64,000 bases of DNA, from positions 20,972 through 84,971 of the forward strand of contig JBGTNI010000072.1 in NCBI GenBank assembly GCA_041743105.1, written 5' to 3'. The DNA comes from QHCE01 sp041743105 (GTDB lineage: Bacteria > Actinomycetota > Actinomycetes > Mycobacteriales > QHCE01). Below are positions 51,690-61,470 of this stretch, one piece after another. The notes under the pieces are model-generated. The model searched no databases and had not been told where the DNA came from. It saw nothing but the letters and a program-made list of their open reading frames with translations. Positions within the stretch are counted from its first letter, which is position 1; every line of letters begins with the position of its first letter. Both the position numbers and the translations under genes were made by a program.

Positions 51690-54614
51690 CTAGCCTCCGT
51701 TGTTTTTCTCCGCCGCCTCGAAACGCTTCACCGCCGCGGCCAGATCCGATTGAGCTTTGCCGATCCCGGCGAAGTCACCCTTTTGCTGCGCTTGGCTCAG
51801 CGCTTCCAGTGCTTTCTTGATGTCGGAAACCGCGGCCGCGGGTTCGGGGTTTCGGGGTTCCGATTCTTTCGGCGCGGATTCCTCCGGCTGCTGCTCCCCC
51901 TGTTGGGGTTGCTGCTCCGGCTGTGGGCTCTGCTCATCGAACAGCGCGTCCAACGCCTCCGGCAACGTCTTTTCGTAGGCGACTTTGTCGCCGTAGAGCA
52001 CCAGCACCCGTTCCAACAGCGGATAGGTGGTGGTACCGGTGTTGCGGACGTAGATCGGCTCGATGTAGAGCAGGCCGTCACCCACGGGCAGTGTCAACAG
52101 GTTTCCGTACACCACCGTGGAATCCGCCGACGTCAACAGCGACAACTCCCGCCGCACATCGGCGTCGTTGCGCATACTCGGCTGGGCCTGCCTCGGCCCG
52201 GGAGTGCCGGAGTCGCTGGGCAGCTCCAGCATGCTGAGCTGAGTCCGCCCCTGGTCGTCGTAGGAGGCGCTGATCAGCGCTGTGAGGTTCTCCCGCCGGG
52301 CGGCGGTCATGGCGCTGGTCAGCTGGAATGTGGGTTTGGTCTGATTTGGCCACTGCGACACCACATGGTACGGCGGCTGCGGCGCGTCACCGCCGCGCTG
52401 CGTGGGATCGACGGGCGGTTTCCAGAAATCCTGCCCGTTGAAGAACTCCCGCGGATCGCTCACATGGTAGGTGGCTATCGCCTGGCGCTGTACTTTGAAC
52501 ATATCGTCGGGGTAACGGAAATGCTCCGCCAGCTTCGGCGGAATCTTCGACTTGGGCTCGACGATGCCGTCGAAGGCTTTATCCCACGCCTTCAGGATCG
52601 GGTCCGTGGTGTCCCACTGATACAGCGTCACGGTGCCGTCGTAGGCGTCCACGGTCGCCTTCACCGAGTTTCGGATGTAGTTGATCTGGTTGTTGGCCTG
52701 GGCCTGGGTACCGCGACCGGTGAGTGAATCCGTGGCCGATTCCCCCAGCTCCTGTCGCTGCGAGTACGGGTAGGCATTACTGGTGGTGTAGCCGTCGAGG
52801 ATCCAGACGATTTTGCCGTCGACGACCGCCGGATAGGAGTCGCCATCGAGGGTCAGGAAGGGGGCCACTTTCTCGACCCGATCGCGGACATTACGCACGT
52901 ACAGCACCTTGGAGCCGTCATGCAGCGCGTTGGAGAGTAGGAAGTTCTTCTCCCTGAAGTACGCAGCGTAGGCCAAGCGCTTAGCGAAGCTGGAAAGCTT
53001 TACACCACCGGAGCCGTTGTAGGTGTTGCTGACTTGCTCGGCCGTCTCGCCATCGCCGCCCACCTTCGGGCGGTCGAACTCGAGATCTCTGCCACCGGGC
53101 TCCTTGCCGACGATGGAGTAGTCGCTAATCAACTCCCCATAGTAGATCCGGGGCTGCTTCACCGGTGCCGCGTTGGCGAACTCCTTAGCCTGATCGCTGT
53201 CGAACGGTTCGCCCAGCGCCCCGGAGGCGAAGATAGGCAAGCCGGCACCGTCCACCTGATTCGCCGGGGCGGCCACGAATCCGTTCCCGTGCGTGAAGAC
53301 GGTGTGGAGGTTAAGCCAGGTGCGCTGGCTTGCAGACAGCTTTGCGCTGTTGAGTTCGCGCACGCCCACCACGTAGTCACGGATTTTGTCGTCCACGGTG
53401 TAGCGGTCGATGTCGAGCTTGTCGTTGAAGTCGTAGAACGATCGCACCTGCTGACGCTGCACGTACGTAGCGGAGACCACACTGGGGTCCAACAGCCGCG
53501 CATTGGGAACGGTGCCCCGGTCGCTACGAATGTCGGCTGGGGTTTCATTGGATTGCGGGGTGTAGCTGGAGCGCTGCAGCCCTTCGATCCCGTACGCCGC
53601 ACGGCTGGCGTCGATGTTGCGCGCGATGTATTGGGCTTCCATGTCGATAGCATTGGGTTTAATTCTGAACTGGTTGGCCAACGCCGGCACCACGCCTCCG
53701 ATCATCACCGCAGAGACCAGCAGTAGTACCAGCGCCATCGCCGGTAGCAGCACCCGGCGGATTCCCACGTTTGCGATCGCCGCCAAGGCGCATAGCGCCG
53801 CGATCCACAGCAGGATGTTCTTAGCGGGGATCAGCCACTCCACGTCCACCGCCGAGGCGCCACCCTGTACCCGGTCCGCGGTGCCGCGGGAGGTGAGCAA
53901 TCCGAACCGGTCGAAGTAGTACGCCACCGCCTTGAGCAGTACGAACGCACCCAGCAGCCCAGAGAGATGACCGATCACCGAGGAGCTGAGCGCGTCGGTC
54001 CCGCGCAGTCGCAGATTCCCGTACAGGTAGTGGATGACCAGCGCGCCAATGATCGCCAAGCCCACCACTGTGAACAGTACTGAGAGGCCGTAGCGCAAGA
54101 ACGGGTAATGGAAGACGTAAAACGAGATGTCCTTGCCGAACTGGGGATCTTTAATACCGAACGGTTCGGAGTTGAAGAACAGCAACGCGGTGCGCCATTG
54201 CGCTTGCGCGGTGAGGCCGACGATGACGCCGACTAGCGTGGAGACCCCGGCGACGATCAGCCCGAACCGCGGCGTGATCGCTAGCCGATATCGCTCCAGG
54301 TTCTGTTGGTCGGATGAAATGGGCCGATAGTTGGGGCGCAACCGGTACGCCAGCGCGATGTTGCCGCCCACAACGAGCGCGGCCAGCGCCCCGAACACCA
54401 CGAACAGGGTGATGCGGGTAATCAACACAGTGGACCACACGCCTGTGAAACCCACCTCGGAGAACCACAACCAGTCGGCATAGCCGCCCACGCCGACGGT
54501 GAGCAGCAGCACGAGTGTCACCACGATCGCCACAGCTACCGCAATGAGGCGGCCTCGCCGTCCAAGCCCTAGCCGTGCTAGTCCGATCCGAGGCAACGAA
54601 AATCGTCGGGCCAT
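51690..54614 (-). CDS. UPF0182 large membrane protein (Rv3193c-like)
   Basis: This 974-residue protein belongs to the UPF0182/COG1615 family. About seven transmembrane helices lie in the first 330 residues (LIAVAVAIVVTLVLLLTVGV, ITLFVVFGALAALVVGG, SVLFTVVGLAIIGALVIHYL). A large extracytoplasmic domain follows (RNIDASRAAYGIEGLQ, ISFYVFHYPFLRYG earlier) and a Pro/Gln/Glu-rich tail with a final helix. Function is unknown. The ATG at 54614 has GGAG eight bases upstream and is preferred over 54698. Its place next to the Lon-like protease gene matches M. tuberculosis Rv3193c-Rv3194c. Confidence 0.92.
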   Translation of the reverse strand: MARRFSLPRIGLARLGLGRRGRLIAVAVAIVVTLVLLLTVGVGGYADWLWFSEVGFTGVWSTVLITRITLFVVFGALAALVVGGNIALAYRLRPNYRPISSDQQNLERYRLAITPRFGLIVAGVSTLVGVIVGLTAQAQWRTALLFFNSEPFGIKDPQFGKDISFYVFHYPFLRYGLSVLFTVVGLAIIGALVIHYLYGNLRLRGTDALSSSVIGHLSGLLGAFVLLKAVAYYFDRFGLLTSRGTADRVQGGASAVDVEWLIPAKNILLWIAALCALAAIANVGIRRVLLPAMALVLLLVSAVMIGGVVPALANQFRIKPNAIDMEAQYIARNIDASRAAYGIEGLQRSSYTPQSNETPADIRSDRGTVPNARLLDPSVVSATYVQRQQVRSFYDFNDKLDIDRYTVDDKIRDYVVGVRELNSAKLSASQRTWLNLHTVFTHGNGFVAAPANQVDGAGLPIFASGALGEPFDSDQAKEFANAAPVKQPRIYYGELISDYSIVGKEPGGRDLEFDRPKVGGDGETAEQVSNTYNGSGGVKLSSFAKRLAYAAYFREKNFLLSNALHDGSKVLYVRNVRDRVEKVAPFLTLDGDSYPAVVDGKIVWILDGYTTSNAYPYSQRQELGESATDSLTGRGTQAQANNQINYIRNSVKATVDAYDGTVTLYQWDTTDPILKAWDKAFDGIVEPKSKIPPKLAEHFRYPDDMFKVQRQAIATYHVSDPREFFNGQDFWKPPVDPTQRGGDAPQPPYHVVSQWPNQTKPTFQLTSAMTAARRENLTALISASYDDQGRTQLSMLELPSDSGTPGPRQAQPSMRNDADVRRELSLLTSADSTVVYGNLLTLPVGDGLLYIEPIYVRNTGTTTYPLLERVLVLYGDKVAYEKTLPEALDALFDEQSPQPEQQPQQGEQQPEESAPKESEPRNPEPAAAVSDIKKALEALSQAQQKGDFAGIGKAQSDLAAAVKRFEAAEKNNGG

Positions 54615-54642
54615 TACTGACACTCCATGGTGATGTTGTGGT

Positions 54643-55410
54643 TTAGCATTCGGGTACTTCTCCCCCGTCGCGAAGCGCACGTAGCGCGGCCAGGGCATCG
54701 TCGAGCGTGGAGACTTTCACTAGCCGCAAGCCCGACGGCGGATTCTTCGTTGCGGCTTCGCAGTTGTCTGCCGGGGTAAGGAACACGGTGGCGTCGGCGG
54801 CCCGCGCGCCAACCAGCTTCTGCGAGATTCCGCCGATGGGGTCGACATCACCCGCTGCGCTCAACGAGCCCGTACCGGCGATGACACGCCCGCCGGTAAG
54901 GTCTTCGGGCTTGAGCTTGTCCACGATCCCCAACGCGAAGATCAGCCCGGCCGATGGTCCGCCGATATCTGCCACATCGAACTCGAGCGTGAACGGCGGC
55001 GCCGCATCCGTGTCGTAGCCTAAGGCACGCAGCGCGGCAGTCTCCGCGGTGTTCTGGGATTTGGCAAATGCTTCTTTTTCGTTCTTTTCGATGGTGCTGC
55101 GGCTGGTGCCGGGCGGGTAGACGTAGTCGCGTGGCACTACCGCGGTATCTCGATCGACCCAAAACCGCAGCGCGGTCGCCAGGTCTAGCCGGCTATACAC
55201 CCCTACGGTGGTGAGTCGGAGTTCGCCTTTAGAGTCTGAAACGGGTACACCTGTGATGTCGATGATCGGATCGTCGCCCTTTGTGCCGAGCACGTTCACG
55301 GTCTCACCTGGCCCAAGCGCCACGTACGGCACCGGCATGTAGAGCATGCCGATCGCTAGTCCAAGCACCATCACGGCACCGATCAGTACCGTTTGGCCCC
55401 GCCGCGACAT
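54643..55410 (-). CDS. Lon-like (S16) membrane-anchored protease lacking the PDZ domain
   Basis: This 255-residue protein has one N-terminal anchor helix (TVLIGAVMVLGLAIGMLYM), a conserved outer domain (VALGPGETVNVLG, YVYPPGTSRSTIEKNEKEAF), then the Lon proteolytic domain with the catalytic Ser in GGPSAG and Lys in GGISQKLVGA. Actinobacterial homologues such as Rv3194c (about 340 residues) carry a PDZ domain between these parts. Here AALRALGYD runs directly into PPFTLEFDVADIGGPSAG, so about 75 residues are missing in frame. The protease is otherwise complete. The ATG at 55410 is chosen over 55431. It lies upstream of the UPF0182 gene on the same strand. Confidence 0.87.
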   Translation of the reverse strand: MSRRGQTVLIGAVMVLGLAIGMLYMPVPYVALGPGETVNVLGTKGDDPIIDITGVPVSDSKGELRLTTVGVYSRLDLATALRFWVDRDTAVVPRDYVYPPGTSRSTIEKNEKEAFAKSQNTAETAALRALGYDTDAAPPFTLEFDVADIGGPSAGLIFALGIVDKLKPEDLTGGRVIAGTGSLSAAGDVDPIGGISQKLVGARAADATVFLTPADNCEAATKNPPSGLRLVKVSTLDDALAALRALRDGGEVPEC

Positions 55411-55585
55411 GGTGACAACCCTAACGAGCACCGATCCAGCCGTGTTGCCGGACCACCACCAATGCCATGAACCGGGACAACGGTGGTCCTTTGGGCGCTG
55501 AAAACGGCCCTAATGTCACGCTCATGGCATGAGCCGCAACCGATGCGGCGCGGGCATGGTAGTTCGCGCGCGTTACGGTGGAAGC

Positions 55586-56833
55586 ATGACCAGTCCACAA
55601 CCTTTTGGCGGCGACCCGGCAGCTTGGGCGGCACTGCTAGAGAATGTTCGACACGCCTTCATGGCCGCATCGGCGGGCTCGGATACCCCGGTGAACTGGG
55701 AGCTGGCTTATCAACTGGCCACGAGCCTGGCCGGCAGCGGGGACCGGGAACTCACCAATGACGAGCAGACCGACGCCGCGGAAGCGTTGCATTTAGCGGA
55801 CTTGTGGCTGGATCCGCTCACGATTTTCCCGTCGGGTGTTTCGCGAACTCAGGCGTGGACTCGGTTGCGATGGGTGGAACAGACCCAAGTCACGTGGCGT
55901 GGGCTCTGCGACCCCGTGGCCGCCCGGGTAGTAGAAGCCATGACCTCGCTACTCACATCGGGCGACGACGACGCACAGAACCAGCTGGGGAACGTGCTCC
56001 CCGAAGAGATCGCAAGCCAGATCGGCCCGCTGAGTCAAATTTTCGCCAGCGTGGGAGGCGTGGTCTTCGGCGCCCAAGTGGGACAGGGCATCGGTGCCCT
56101 GTCGTCAGAAGTCCTGTCAGCCACCGACATCGGGCTACCGCTCGGCGATGCCGGCACCGGCGCACTGGTCCCGGCCAACGTGGCTGAGTACGCCACTGGC
56201 CTGCAACGCCCACTAGACGAGGTACGCCTATATGTGGCGCTGCGCGAGGCGGCGCATCACCGGCTTTATCAGCATGTTTCGTGGCTGCGCAGTCATGTCT
56301 TCGATGCGGTCGCCGCTTACGCGCGCGGCATCGTGGTGGATCGCGAGGCTTTTGAATCGGCGTTAGAGCGGATGCGCATCGAAGTTGACCCATCCGACCC
56401 CGAAAGTATGCAGCTGGCGCTCTCGGACGGACTCTTCACACCCGCCCAGACGCCGGAGCAGCGTCAAGCCCTCGCGCGTTTGGAGTTGGCACTGGCGTTG
56501 GTGGAGGGCTGGGTGAGCCATGTCGTGGATATCGCAGCCTCACAACGACTACCCAACGCCGTGGCCCTGTCTGAGGCGTCGCGGCGGCGGCGCGCGGCCG
56601 GCGGCCCAGCAGAACAGACATTCGCTACCCTGGTGGGACTCGAGCTTCGGCCTCGCAGGCTCCGCGAGGCAGCGGCGCTGTGGGAGATGCTACGACAGCA
56701 GCAGGAACCTGAGGGTCGTGACGCTATCTGGCAGCACCCCGACCTGTTACCTAGCGCCGACGATCTGGACCAACCCGAGGAATTCGCACAGCGAAAGCCG
56801 GGCGTAGAACTCCCCGGCGTGGAAGACCTTTAG
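55586..56833 (+). CDS. DUF2342/zinc-dependent metalloprotease family protein (Rv3195-like)
   Basis: This 415-residue protein is divergent from the Lon-like protease. It has FGAQVGQGIGALSSEVLSAT and the putative metal motif LREAAHHRLYQHVSWLRSHV (two His near a Glu), then LVEGWVSHVVDI, which are hallmarks of the actinobacterial DUF2342 or putative zinc protease family. The ATG at 55586 with GGTGGAAG upstream fits better than 55529. M. tuberculosis Rv3195 occupies the same position. Proteolytic activity is inferred from family naming only. Confidence 0.88.
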   Translation: MTSPQPFGGDPAAWAALLENVRHAFMAASAGSDTPVNWELAYQLATSLAGSGDRELTNDEQTDAAEALHLADLWLDPLTIFPSGVSRTQAWTRLRWVEQTQVTWRGLCDPVAARVVEAMTSLLTSGDDDAQNQLGNVLPEEIASQIGPLSQIFASVGGVVFGAQVGQGIGALSSEVLSATDIGLPLGDAGTGALVPANVAEYATGLQRPLDEVRLYVALREAAHHRLYQHVSWLRSHVFDAVAAYARGIVVDREAFESALERMRIEVDPSDPESMQLALSDGLFTPAQTPEQRQALARLELALALVEGWVSHVVDIAASQRLPNAVALSEASRRRRAAGGPAEQTFATLVGLELRPRRLREAAALWEMLRQQQEPEGRDAIWQHPDLLPSADDLDQPEEFAQRKPGVELPGVEDL

Positions 56834-56935
56834 AGTGTCCGTCAATAGGCCCCTGCCATCGTTCTCGTCGCCTTGCCTACCTTCGTAGGCGGCGGCTCCT
56901 GCGGCCTTGGCAGTAATCCAATTGACGGACTCTTA
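56832..56935. repeat. Structured repeat, family 1, with flanking inverted ends
   Basis: The core 56852-56913 is the reverse complement of the recA-side repeat with two compensated base changes (inner hairpin GCCTAC-GAAG-GTAGGC). It is flanked by an outer pair, TCCGTCAAT (56838-56846) and ATTGACGGA. It fills the gap between convergent stops. Confidence 0.85.
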
Positions 56936-57484
56936 GGCCTCCAGATCGGTGTCTTCGTCGTCGAGTTTGAGTCCCGCCGCGGCGGCAACACCTTCTAGGT
57001 AGCCTCGGGCGCGCTGCGCGGATGGAAGCCGGGCTACCAGCTGCCAGAATCGATCGGTGTGGCCAGCTTCTTTCAGATGTGCCAGCTCGTGCACGAGCAC
57101 GTAGTCGATTACCCAGCCCGGCATGGTCTGCAATCGGGTAGACAGCCGAATAGCGGCGTCAGCGGGCGTACACGATCCCCACCGGCTGCGCTGATTGCCG
57201 GCCCACCGCACGCTGGCTGCCTGCAATGCGCCATCGAAGTAGCGCCGGGACAGCTCGCCCGCGCGCGCGAGTAGCGCGGCATCGCTGCGATGACGTGAGC
57301 TCTTGCGTTTCCCCCGTGCGTCCAGCCGGCGCAGCATCGTGCTCACCCATTCGCGTTCCTCGACGAAGCTAAAGCGGGCTGGGATCAACACAACCACGGT
57401 GTCACCGTCGCGATACGCGCTGACGGTGCGACGACGGCGAGCGCTGCGTCGCACCTCTACGGTGACGCCTCGCTCAGTTTCCAT
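56933..57484 (-). CDS. YgjP/M48-type zinc metallopeptidase
   Basis: This 183-residue protein has the DUF45/YgjP domain: WAGNQRSRWGSCTPADAAIR, WVIDYVLVHELAHLKEAGHT. HELAH supplies two His and the catalytic Glu; a further His follows in the next turn. The start at 57484 is provisional: the longer frame to 57643 has unconserved sequence before METERGVTVEVRRS. It is convergent with the DUF2342 gene across a structured repeat. Its substrate is unknown. Confidence 0.82.
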   Translation of the reverse strand: METERGVTVEVRRSARRRRTVSAYRDGDTVVVLIPARFSFVEEREWVSTMLRRLDARGKRKSSRHRSDAALLARAGELSRRYFDGALQAASVRWAGNQRSRWGSCTPADAAIRLSTRLQTMPGWVIDYVLVHELAHLKEAGHTDRFWQLVARLPSAQRARGYLEGVAAAAGLKLDDEDTDLEA

Positions 57485-57745
57485 GCCACACGCCGCCGCT
57501 TCGCTTGGTATCCACCGGTATATCCACGAACGTGAGCGTATATCCCCAGCCGAAGCGGCTTCGTCCCCACGTAATGCACAGGCTTGTTCACAAACTGTGG
57601 ATAACCGGAGCTCCTCGGCGAGGCTGTGAATAACACCGCACATCGATCCCTAAAATGGCATCGTATAACTCCGTTAGCGTTTATATGATTGTGTTTGCAT
57701 GCGTGTCAATCGCTATGTGAACCCCCTAGGACGAGGTGAGTAGGC

Positions 57746-58861
57746 ATGCGCCCGCAGCTATTGCCTTCGTTGACCCAGCTGTGGCGCGATCGTGACACGG
57801 TGCAGCTTGGGCTAGATCCCCGGCGCGCCATTGTGCTCAGCGGTCTCCCCAACGGCATTTCACAGGTGCTGGCCGTGCTTGACGGGCATCACACCATGGC
57901 AGACATTTCACGCGTAGCGCAGCGTCATGGCGTCTCCCAAGCTCAGTTGGGTACCTTTCTGTCACGGCTTTCCGCCGCGAACGTGCTGTTGGACTCCGAC
58001 GACGAAGCGCTGCCCAATCGACTACCGACTGCTGCCCGGCGCCGGATTGCGCCCGACCTCGCCGCGCTGGCGCTCACGCATCGTCGCCGTGCCGTGGACG
58101 TGTTCGGGCGCCGCACCGCCAGTACTGTGGTCATCTACGGTGAGGGGCGTATCGCTCCCGTGATCGGGGCGCTGCTGGCAAGCTCCGGTGTGGGAAGGGT
58201 GCACATTTACGGAGGGGAGAAGGCAGCTATCGCCGATGCGTGCGTCGGCGGCCTGCTCCCCATCGACGATCAACGCTCGTACGCCATCGCCGCGCACGAA
58301 GCCATCCGGCGGGCCGCACCTGAGGCGAACACGCGCCCCCCGCACCCGTCGAAAGTACCTGAATTCGTCGTGCTCGCCCGAGGCTCCATCTGCGGCGAAC
58401 AGCAGCTGTCCCGGCACGCCCACCGAGGCGCGCCCCATCTTCCCGTGTTGCTGCGCGATGGAACCGGCATCGTCGGTCCGTTGGTGATCCCCGGCGAAAC
58501 TGCCTGCCTGCACTGTCTAGATCTGCATCGCCGCGACCGGGATCCGGCCTGGCCTACCTTAGTTTCCCAGCTCGCTACCCACCCCCGCCGTCCGGAGGCG
58601 TCGCATGTCGCTTTGGCCACCGCGGCTGCTGCGCTAGCCTGCATGCAGGTGCTTGCCTTCCTAGATGGCGAACCCGCCAGCGCCATCGGTGCCGCACTGG
58701 AGCTCGACGGGCTGGGCACATCGGTACGGCGCCGCACGTGGAATCCTCACCCCGAATGCCACTGCATCGCCAGGCGCGGTTACGCAGCTTCGATGTCTGT
58801 TGCCGCGAAGTCCTTGCCAACGAACAGCAACGGCTCTCCCGCCAACCGGCTCACCGCATAG
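57746..58861 (+). CDS. ThiF/TOMM leader-binding-like zinc protein (Rv3196-like)
   Basis: This 371-residue protein resembles the cyclodehydratase-associated TOMM precursor-binding fold. Its N-terminal part is winged-helix-like (VLDGHHTMADISRVAQRHGV). A Rossmann-like part follows (TVVIYGEGRIAPVIGALLAS), then a zinc site from GETACLHCLDLHRRDRDPAW and PECHC. No cyclodehydratase or peptide gene is nearby, so it is probably the stand-alone mycobacterial homologue at the Rv3196 position. The last 25 or so residues overlap the vapC gene on the other strand. Confidence 0.8.
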   Translation: MRPQLLPSLTQLWRDRDTVQLGLDPRRAIVLSGLPNGISQVLAVLDGHHTMADISRVAQRHGVSQAQLGTFLSRLSAANVLLDSDDEALPNRLPTAARRRIAPDLAALALTHRRRAVDVFGRRTASTVVIYGEGRIAPVIGALLASSGVGRVHIYGGEKAAIADACVGGLLPIDDQRSYAIAAHEAIRRAAPEANTRPPHPSKVPEFVVLARGSICGEQQLSRHAHRGAPHLPVLLRDGTGIVGPLVIPGETACLHCLDLHRRDRDPAWPTLVSQLATHPRRPEASHVALATAAAALACMQVLAFLDGEPASAIGAALELDGLGTSVRRRTWNPHPECHCIARRGYAASMSVAAKSLPTNSNGSPANRLTA

Positions 58862-59166
58862 CTCATGCAGTCGCCGAAGTTCAGGCGTGCTGGGTGGCGT
58901 CCTCGCCCGAATTTTCCGAATGCGGCAACTGCTTCACGCCAATGTGCCGGTCCAAACGGCACTTCGGTGATGTCCAGCTCGTCCAGTAGTCGCACGACCA
59001 GATCGCGCGAGTCATAGCCCAGTCGCGCCGAGAGCACCAAGCCGGTCTCGGCAAGCGTGGGCGTACCTACGCCCGTCGCCGGCGAGTCGGCTAACTTTCG
59101 CACGAGTTCGTTCGCATCAAGTTCATCGAACACCACGGCTACCAGTGCGGAGGAATCGACGATCAC
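58780..59166 (-). CDS. vapC: VapC PIN-domain RNase toxin
   Basis: This 128-residue PIN-domain toxin has the four acidic positions: Asp in MIVDSSALVAV, Glu in PTLAETGLVLSA, Asp in LNFGDCMSYAVS and Asp in LFVGKDFAATDI. VapC toxins cut tRNA or rRNA and stop growth. It overlaps vapB by four bases (ATGA). All catalytic residues are present, so unlike the other toxins here this module seems intact. Confidence 0.92.
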   Translation of the reverse strand: MIVDSSALVAVVFDELDANELVRKLADSPATGVGTPTLAETGLVLSARLGYDSRDLVVRLLDELDITEVPFGPAHWREAVAAFGKFGRGRHPARLNFGDCMSYAVSRLAGEPLLFVGKDFAATDIEAA

Positions 59167-59435
59167 ACGCCCTGCTCTCCATAGCCGAGAATAGCGTCTT
59201 CCTCAGTCGACGTAAGTCGGCGGCCGCGCTGCTGTCGAGGCAGCTTCGGCCAGAGCTCTTGCTCCAAGAATTGTCGAATCCGCTGCTGTTTGTCCGCTCC
59301 ACCTGTTCGAAAGATCAGTCGCTGCCGACGTTCCAGCAAGGCGCGCCGCATAGCTTCGGTCTTGGATTCACCCGCGATCCGCGCGACCTCAGTGGCCAGC
59401 TGCTCCACTTCGGCGTTCTTGATGTTCAGAGCCAT
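59163..59435 (-). CDS. vapB: VapB antitoxin
   Basis: This 90-residue antitoxin starts MALNIKNAEVEQLATEVARI and contains GESKTEAMRRALLERRQRL, the PSK/Rv0623-type VapB pattern, followed by a C-terminal toxin-wrapping segment (RRLTSTEEDAILGYGE). The ATG at 59435 is preferred over 59456 because the family starts there. It precedes vapC with a four-base overlap and is expected to repress its own promoter. Confidence 0.88.
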   Translation of the reverse strand: MALNIKNAEVEQLATEVARIAGESKTEAMRRALLERRQRLIFRTGGADKQQRIRQFLEQELWPKLPRQQRGRRLTSTEEDAILGYGEQGV

Positions 59436-59648
59436 AAATGAAGAATAACACTTCAATTACACCATTGAGGAACGAGTTACGCGATGGTTCAGGAAGATTT
59501 CGCACAGCCGCATTCTTCGCCGGCGCAACGCTAGTCTCTTATCCATGCAAAGCGACGAATGCGAAGCTGGCGACGCTGTGGCGCGCTCGCGCAGACATGG
59601 AGCACCTGCGGCTTGCCCGATCAGGGCATTCCGCTCGGGCAGTGCTTA

Positions 59649-61254
59649 ATGGCGTTCAAAGGCCAGTCAACTGAGGCTCCTGTACCGCCTAATCCGGAAG
59701 CCTTATACCGAGACCTTCCGCGCCGACCGGGCGCCGTGCCTGGCCTGTGGTCGCGTCAGGTCGACCTGATGCGCATCTACGCAACGGACCACCAGGAGAC
59801 TGCGGACCTGGCGCTTGAGTTGCCAACTGGGACGGGAAAGACGTTGCCAGGTTTACTCCTCGCCGACTGGAACCGGCGGAAGCGCCATAAGCGCGTTGCT
59901 TACGCGTGCCCGACACATCAGTTGGCGCTGCAAGTATTCGCAACGACAATCTCCAAGAGCGGTTCCTTACGCAGCGGGTTCGAGCGGTCGCAGCGCTAGC
60001 AGAACGAGTGCGAACCAGGTTGGTGCAAGGTGCGGGCCGCTGTACCCGTGGACCGAACGACTGGGCGTTGGTCATCATCTTGGGTAAGGATCTCACCAAG
60101 TATCTCTTGCGACCCGAGACCCACGATGCTATGGAACCCGAGCTGCAAGCCGAGCTTAAGTTCGGCTTGCAGAACAGCTCCATCGAAGGGACCGAAGCTC
60201 TTGAAAACGTATCTGTGTTCCTGAAACAGGGAGAGGAATGGCGGACGAACGCTGAACCTCTGATCAATGACTATCGGCACGGCGCAGACCAAATCCCGCC
60301 CCACGGCAGTGGAACGCTCGCCGAGTCAGTCACAGCCGAGGTCGAGGCGTGCACACTTGCATGGCAAGGTCAGTGGTTGGAGGCGAGTGGACGTGCTCAA
60401 GAGGCGGCAACAACCCTAGGCAAAGGTGGAGAGGCTACTCGCGGATACCGCGGCCTCTGGTTGTATCTCGCGGGTGTTTGGGCCAACTACGCCGGCATCT
60501 TGGCGGAGGACGCACACCTTCGGCTCACCGGCCGAAGAGCCGTTCGCCAGGCAGTCGCGGCCGCGAAGCCGGACACTTGGGCGAAGGAGATGCCGCCACT
60601 TCCCGGCGATTCGAGCCCCGAAGAGACCTCCCCTGAGGACGCAGCTGGTGTGAGCCGAATCCTTACTATCCTTGACGGTGGTATTTCCCGCCCGAGCCAC
60701 GAGACTGCGATCAAAACATGCTCGCGGGCCTCAACGACACGTCGCCGGGTAAGTACGAGCCGGCGCTGACCCAACTCGGTAAATTTCTCGGTGCCGAGGC
60801 GTTCAAGCCAGACGGACAGGGCCGTTGTGACTCCCTTTGGTGTTGGGATAACTCCCTCTGGATCGCGGTAGAAGCGAAAAGCGACCAGACACCGCACGGA
60901 CTCGTCACTCACCGGTATGTACGTCAAGCCAACGACCAACTGCGCATCATGGCGAGTGATCGCGCATGCGAACCGCCACCTCCGAACAGCGTCACACTAA
61001 TCGTGTCTAGAAAACCTGGGGTGGATAACGATGGCGTACTCTCCGCGGAGCCACATGTCCATCTTGTGACGCCGAACGACATGCTGGATATCGCCCAAGA
61101 TGCCAAGCAGGCATGGGACGACCTCATGGCACGAACATTTGGGGTATCTGACTCCACCACGCACGAACCGGTGAGGAACGTGCTCGCCCAGCACGGGCTG
61201 CTTGCATCCCAGGTCAGAGACCGGCTCACCCACAGCCCGATCAAACAACGCTGA
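59649..61254 (+). pseudogene. Decayed helicase-nuclease defence gene
   Basis: Three consecutive frames carry pieces of one protein. 59649-59960 has the helicase N-terminus with Walker A in LALELPTGTGKTLPGLLLAD and motif Ia (YACPTHQLALQV). Without motifs Ib-IV (the DEAH box is missing), the frame from about 59960 resumes at RTRLVQGAGRCTRGPNDWAL (motif VI) and continues to about 60710. A frameshift then leads into LGKFLGAEAFKPDGQGR and SLWIAVEAKSDQTP, an E-x-K nuclease-like core, ending at 61254. The gene has thus lost a central block and suffered at least one further shift. It must be inactive. Confidence 0.8.
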
Positions 61255-61470
61255 CCTCAGGTCGGCCAAGCGTCCTGATGGGTAGTACGGCAACGAGGTA
61301 GTCCCTGTTCATCGACCGGAATGCTGCCGAGGAAGGTGACTTCCGCACGATTCGTACATCACCAACTGTGGATATAAGCGGTCCGTGTTGAACTCATCGT
61401 GCGCATAATGGCCGGCTATTATGCTTGCGTGTAGTGCAAATCAATATAGTATGTATTATAGGAGGCTGCT

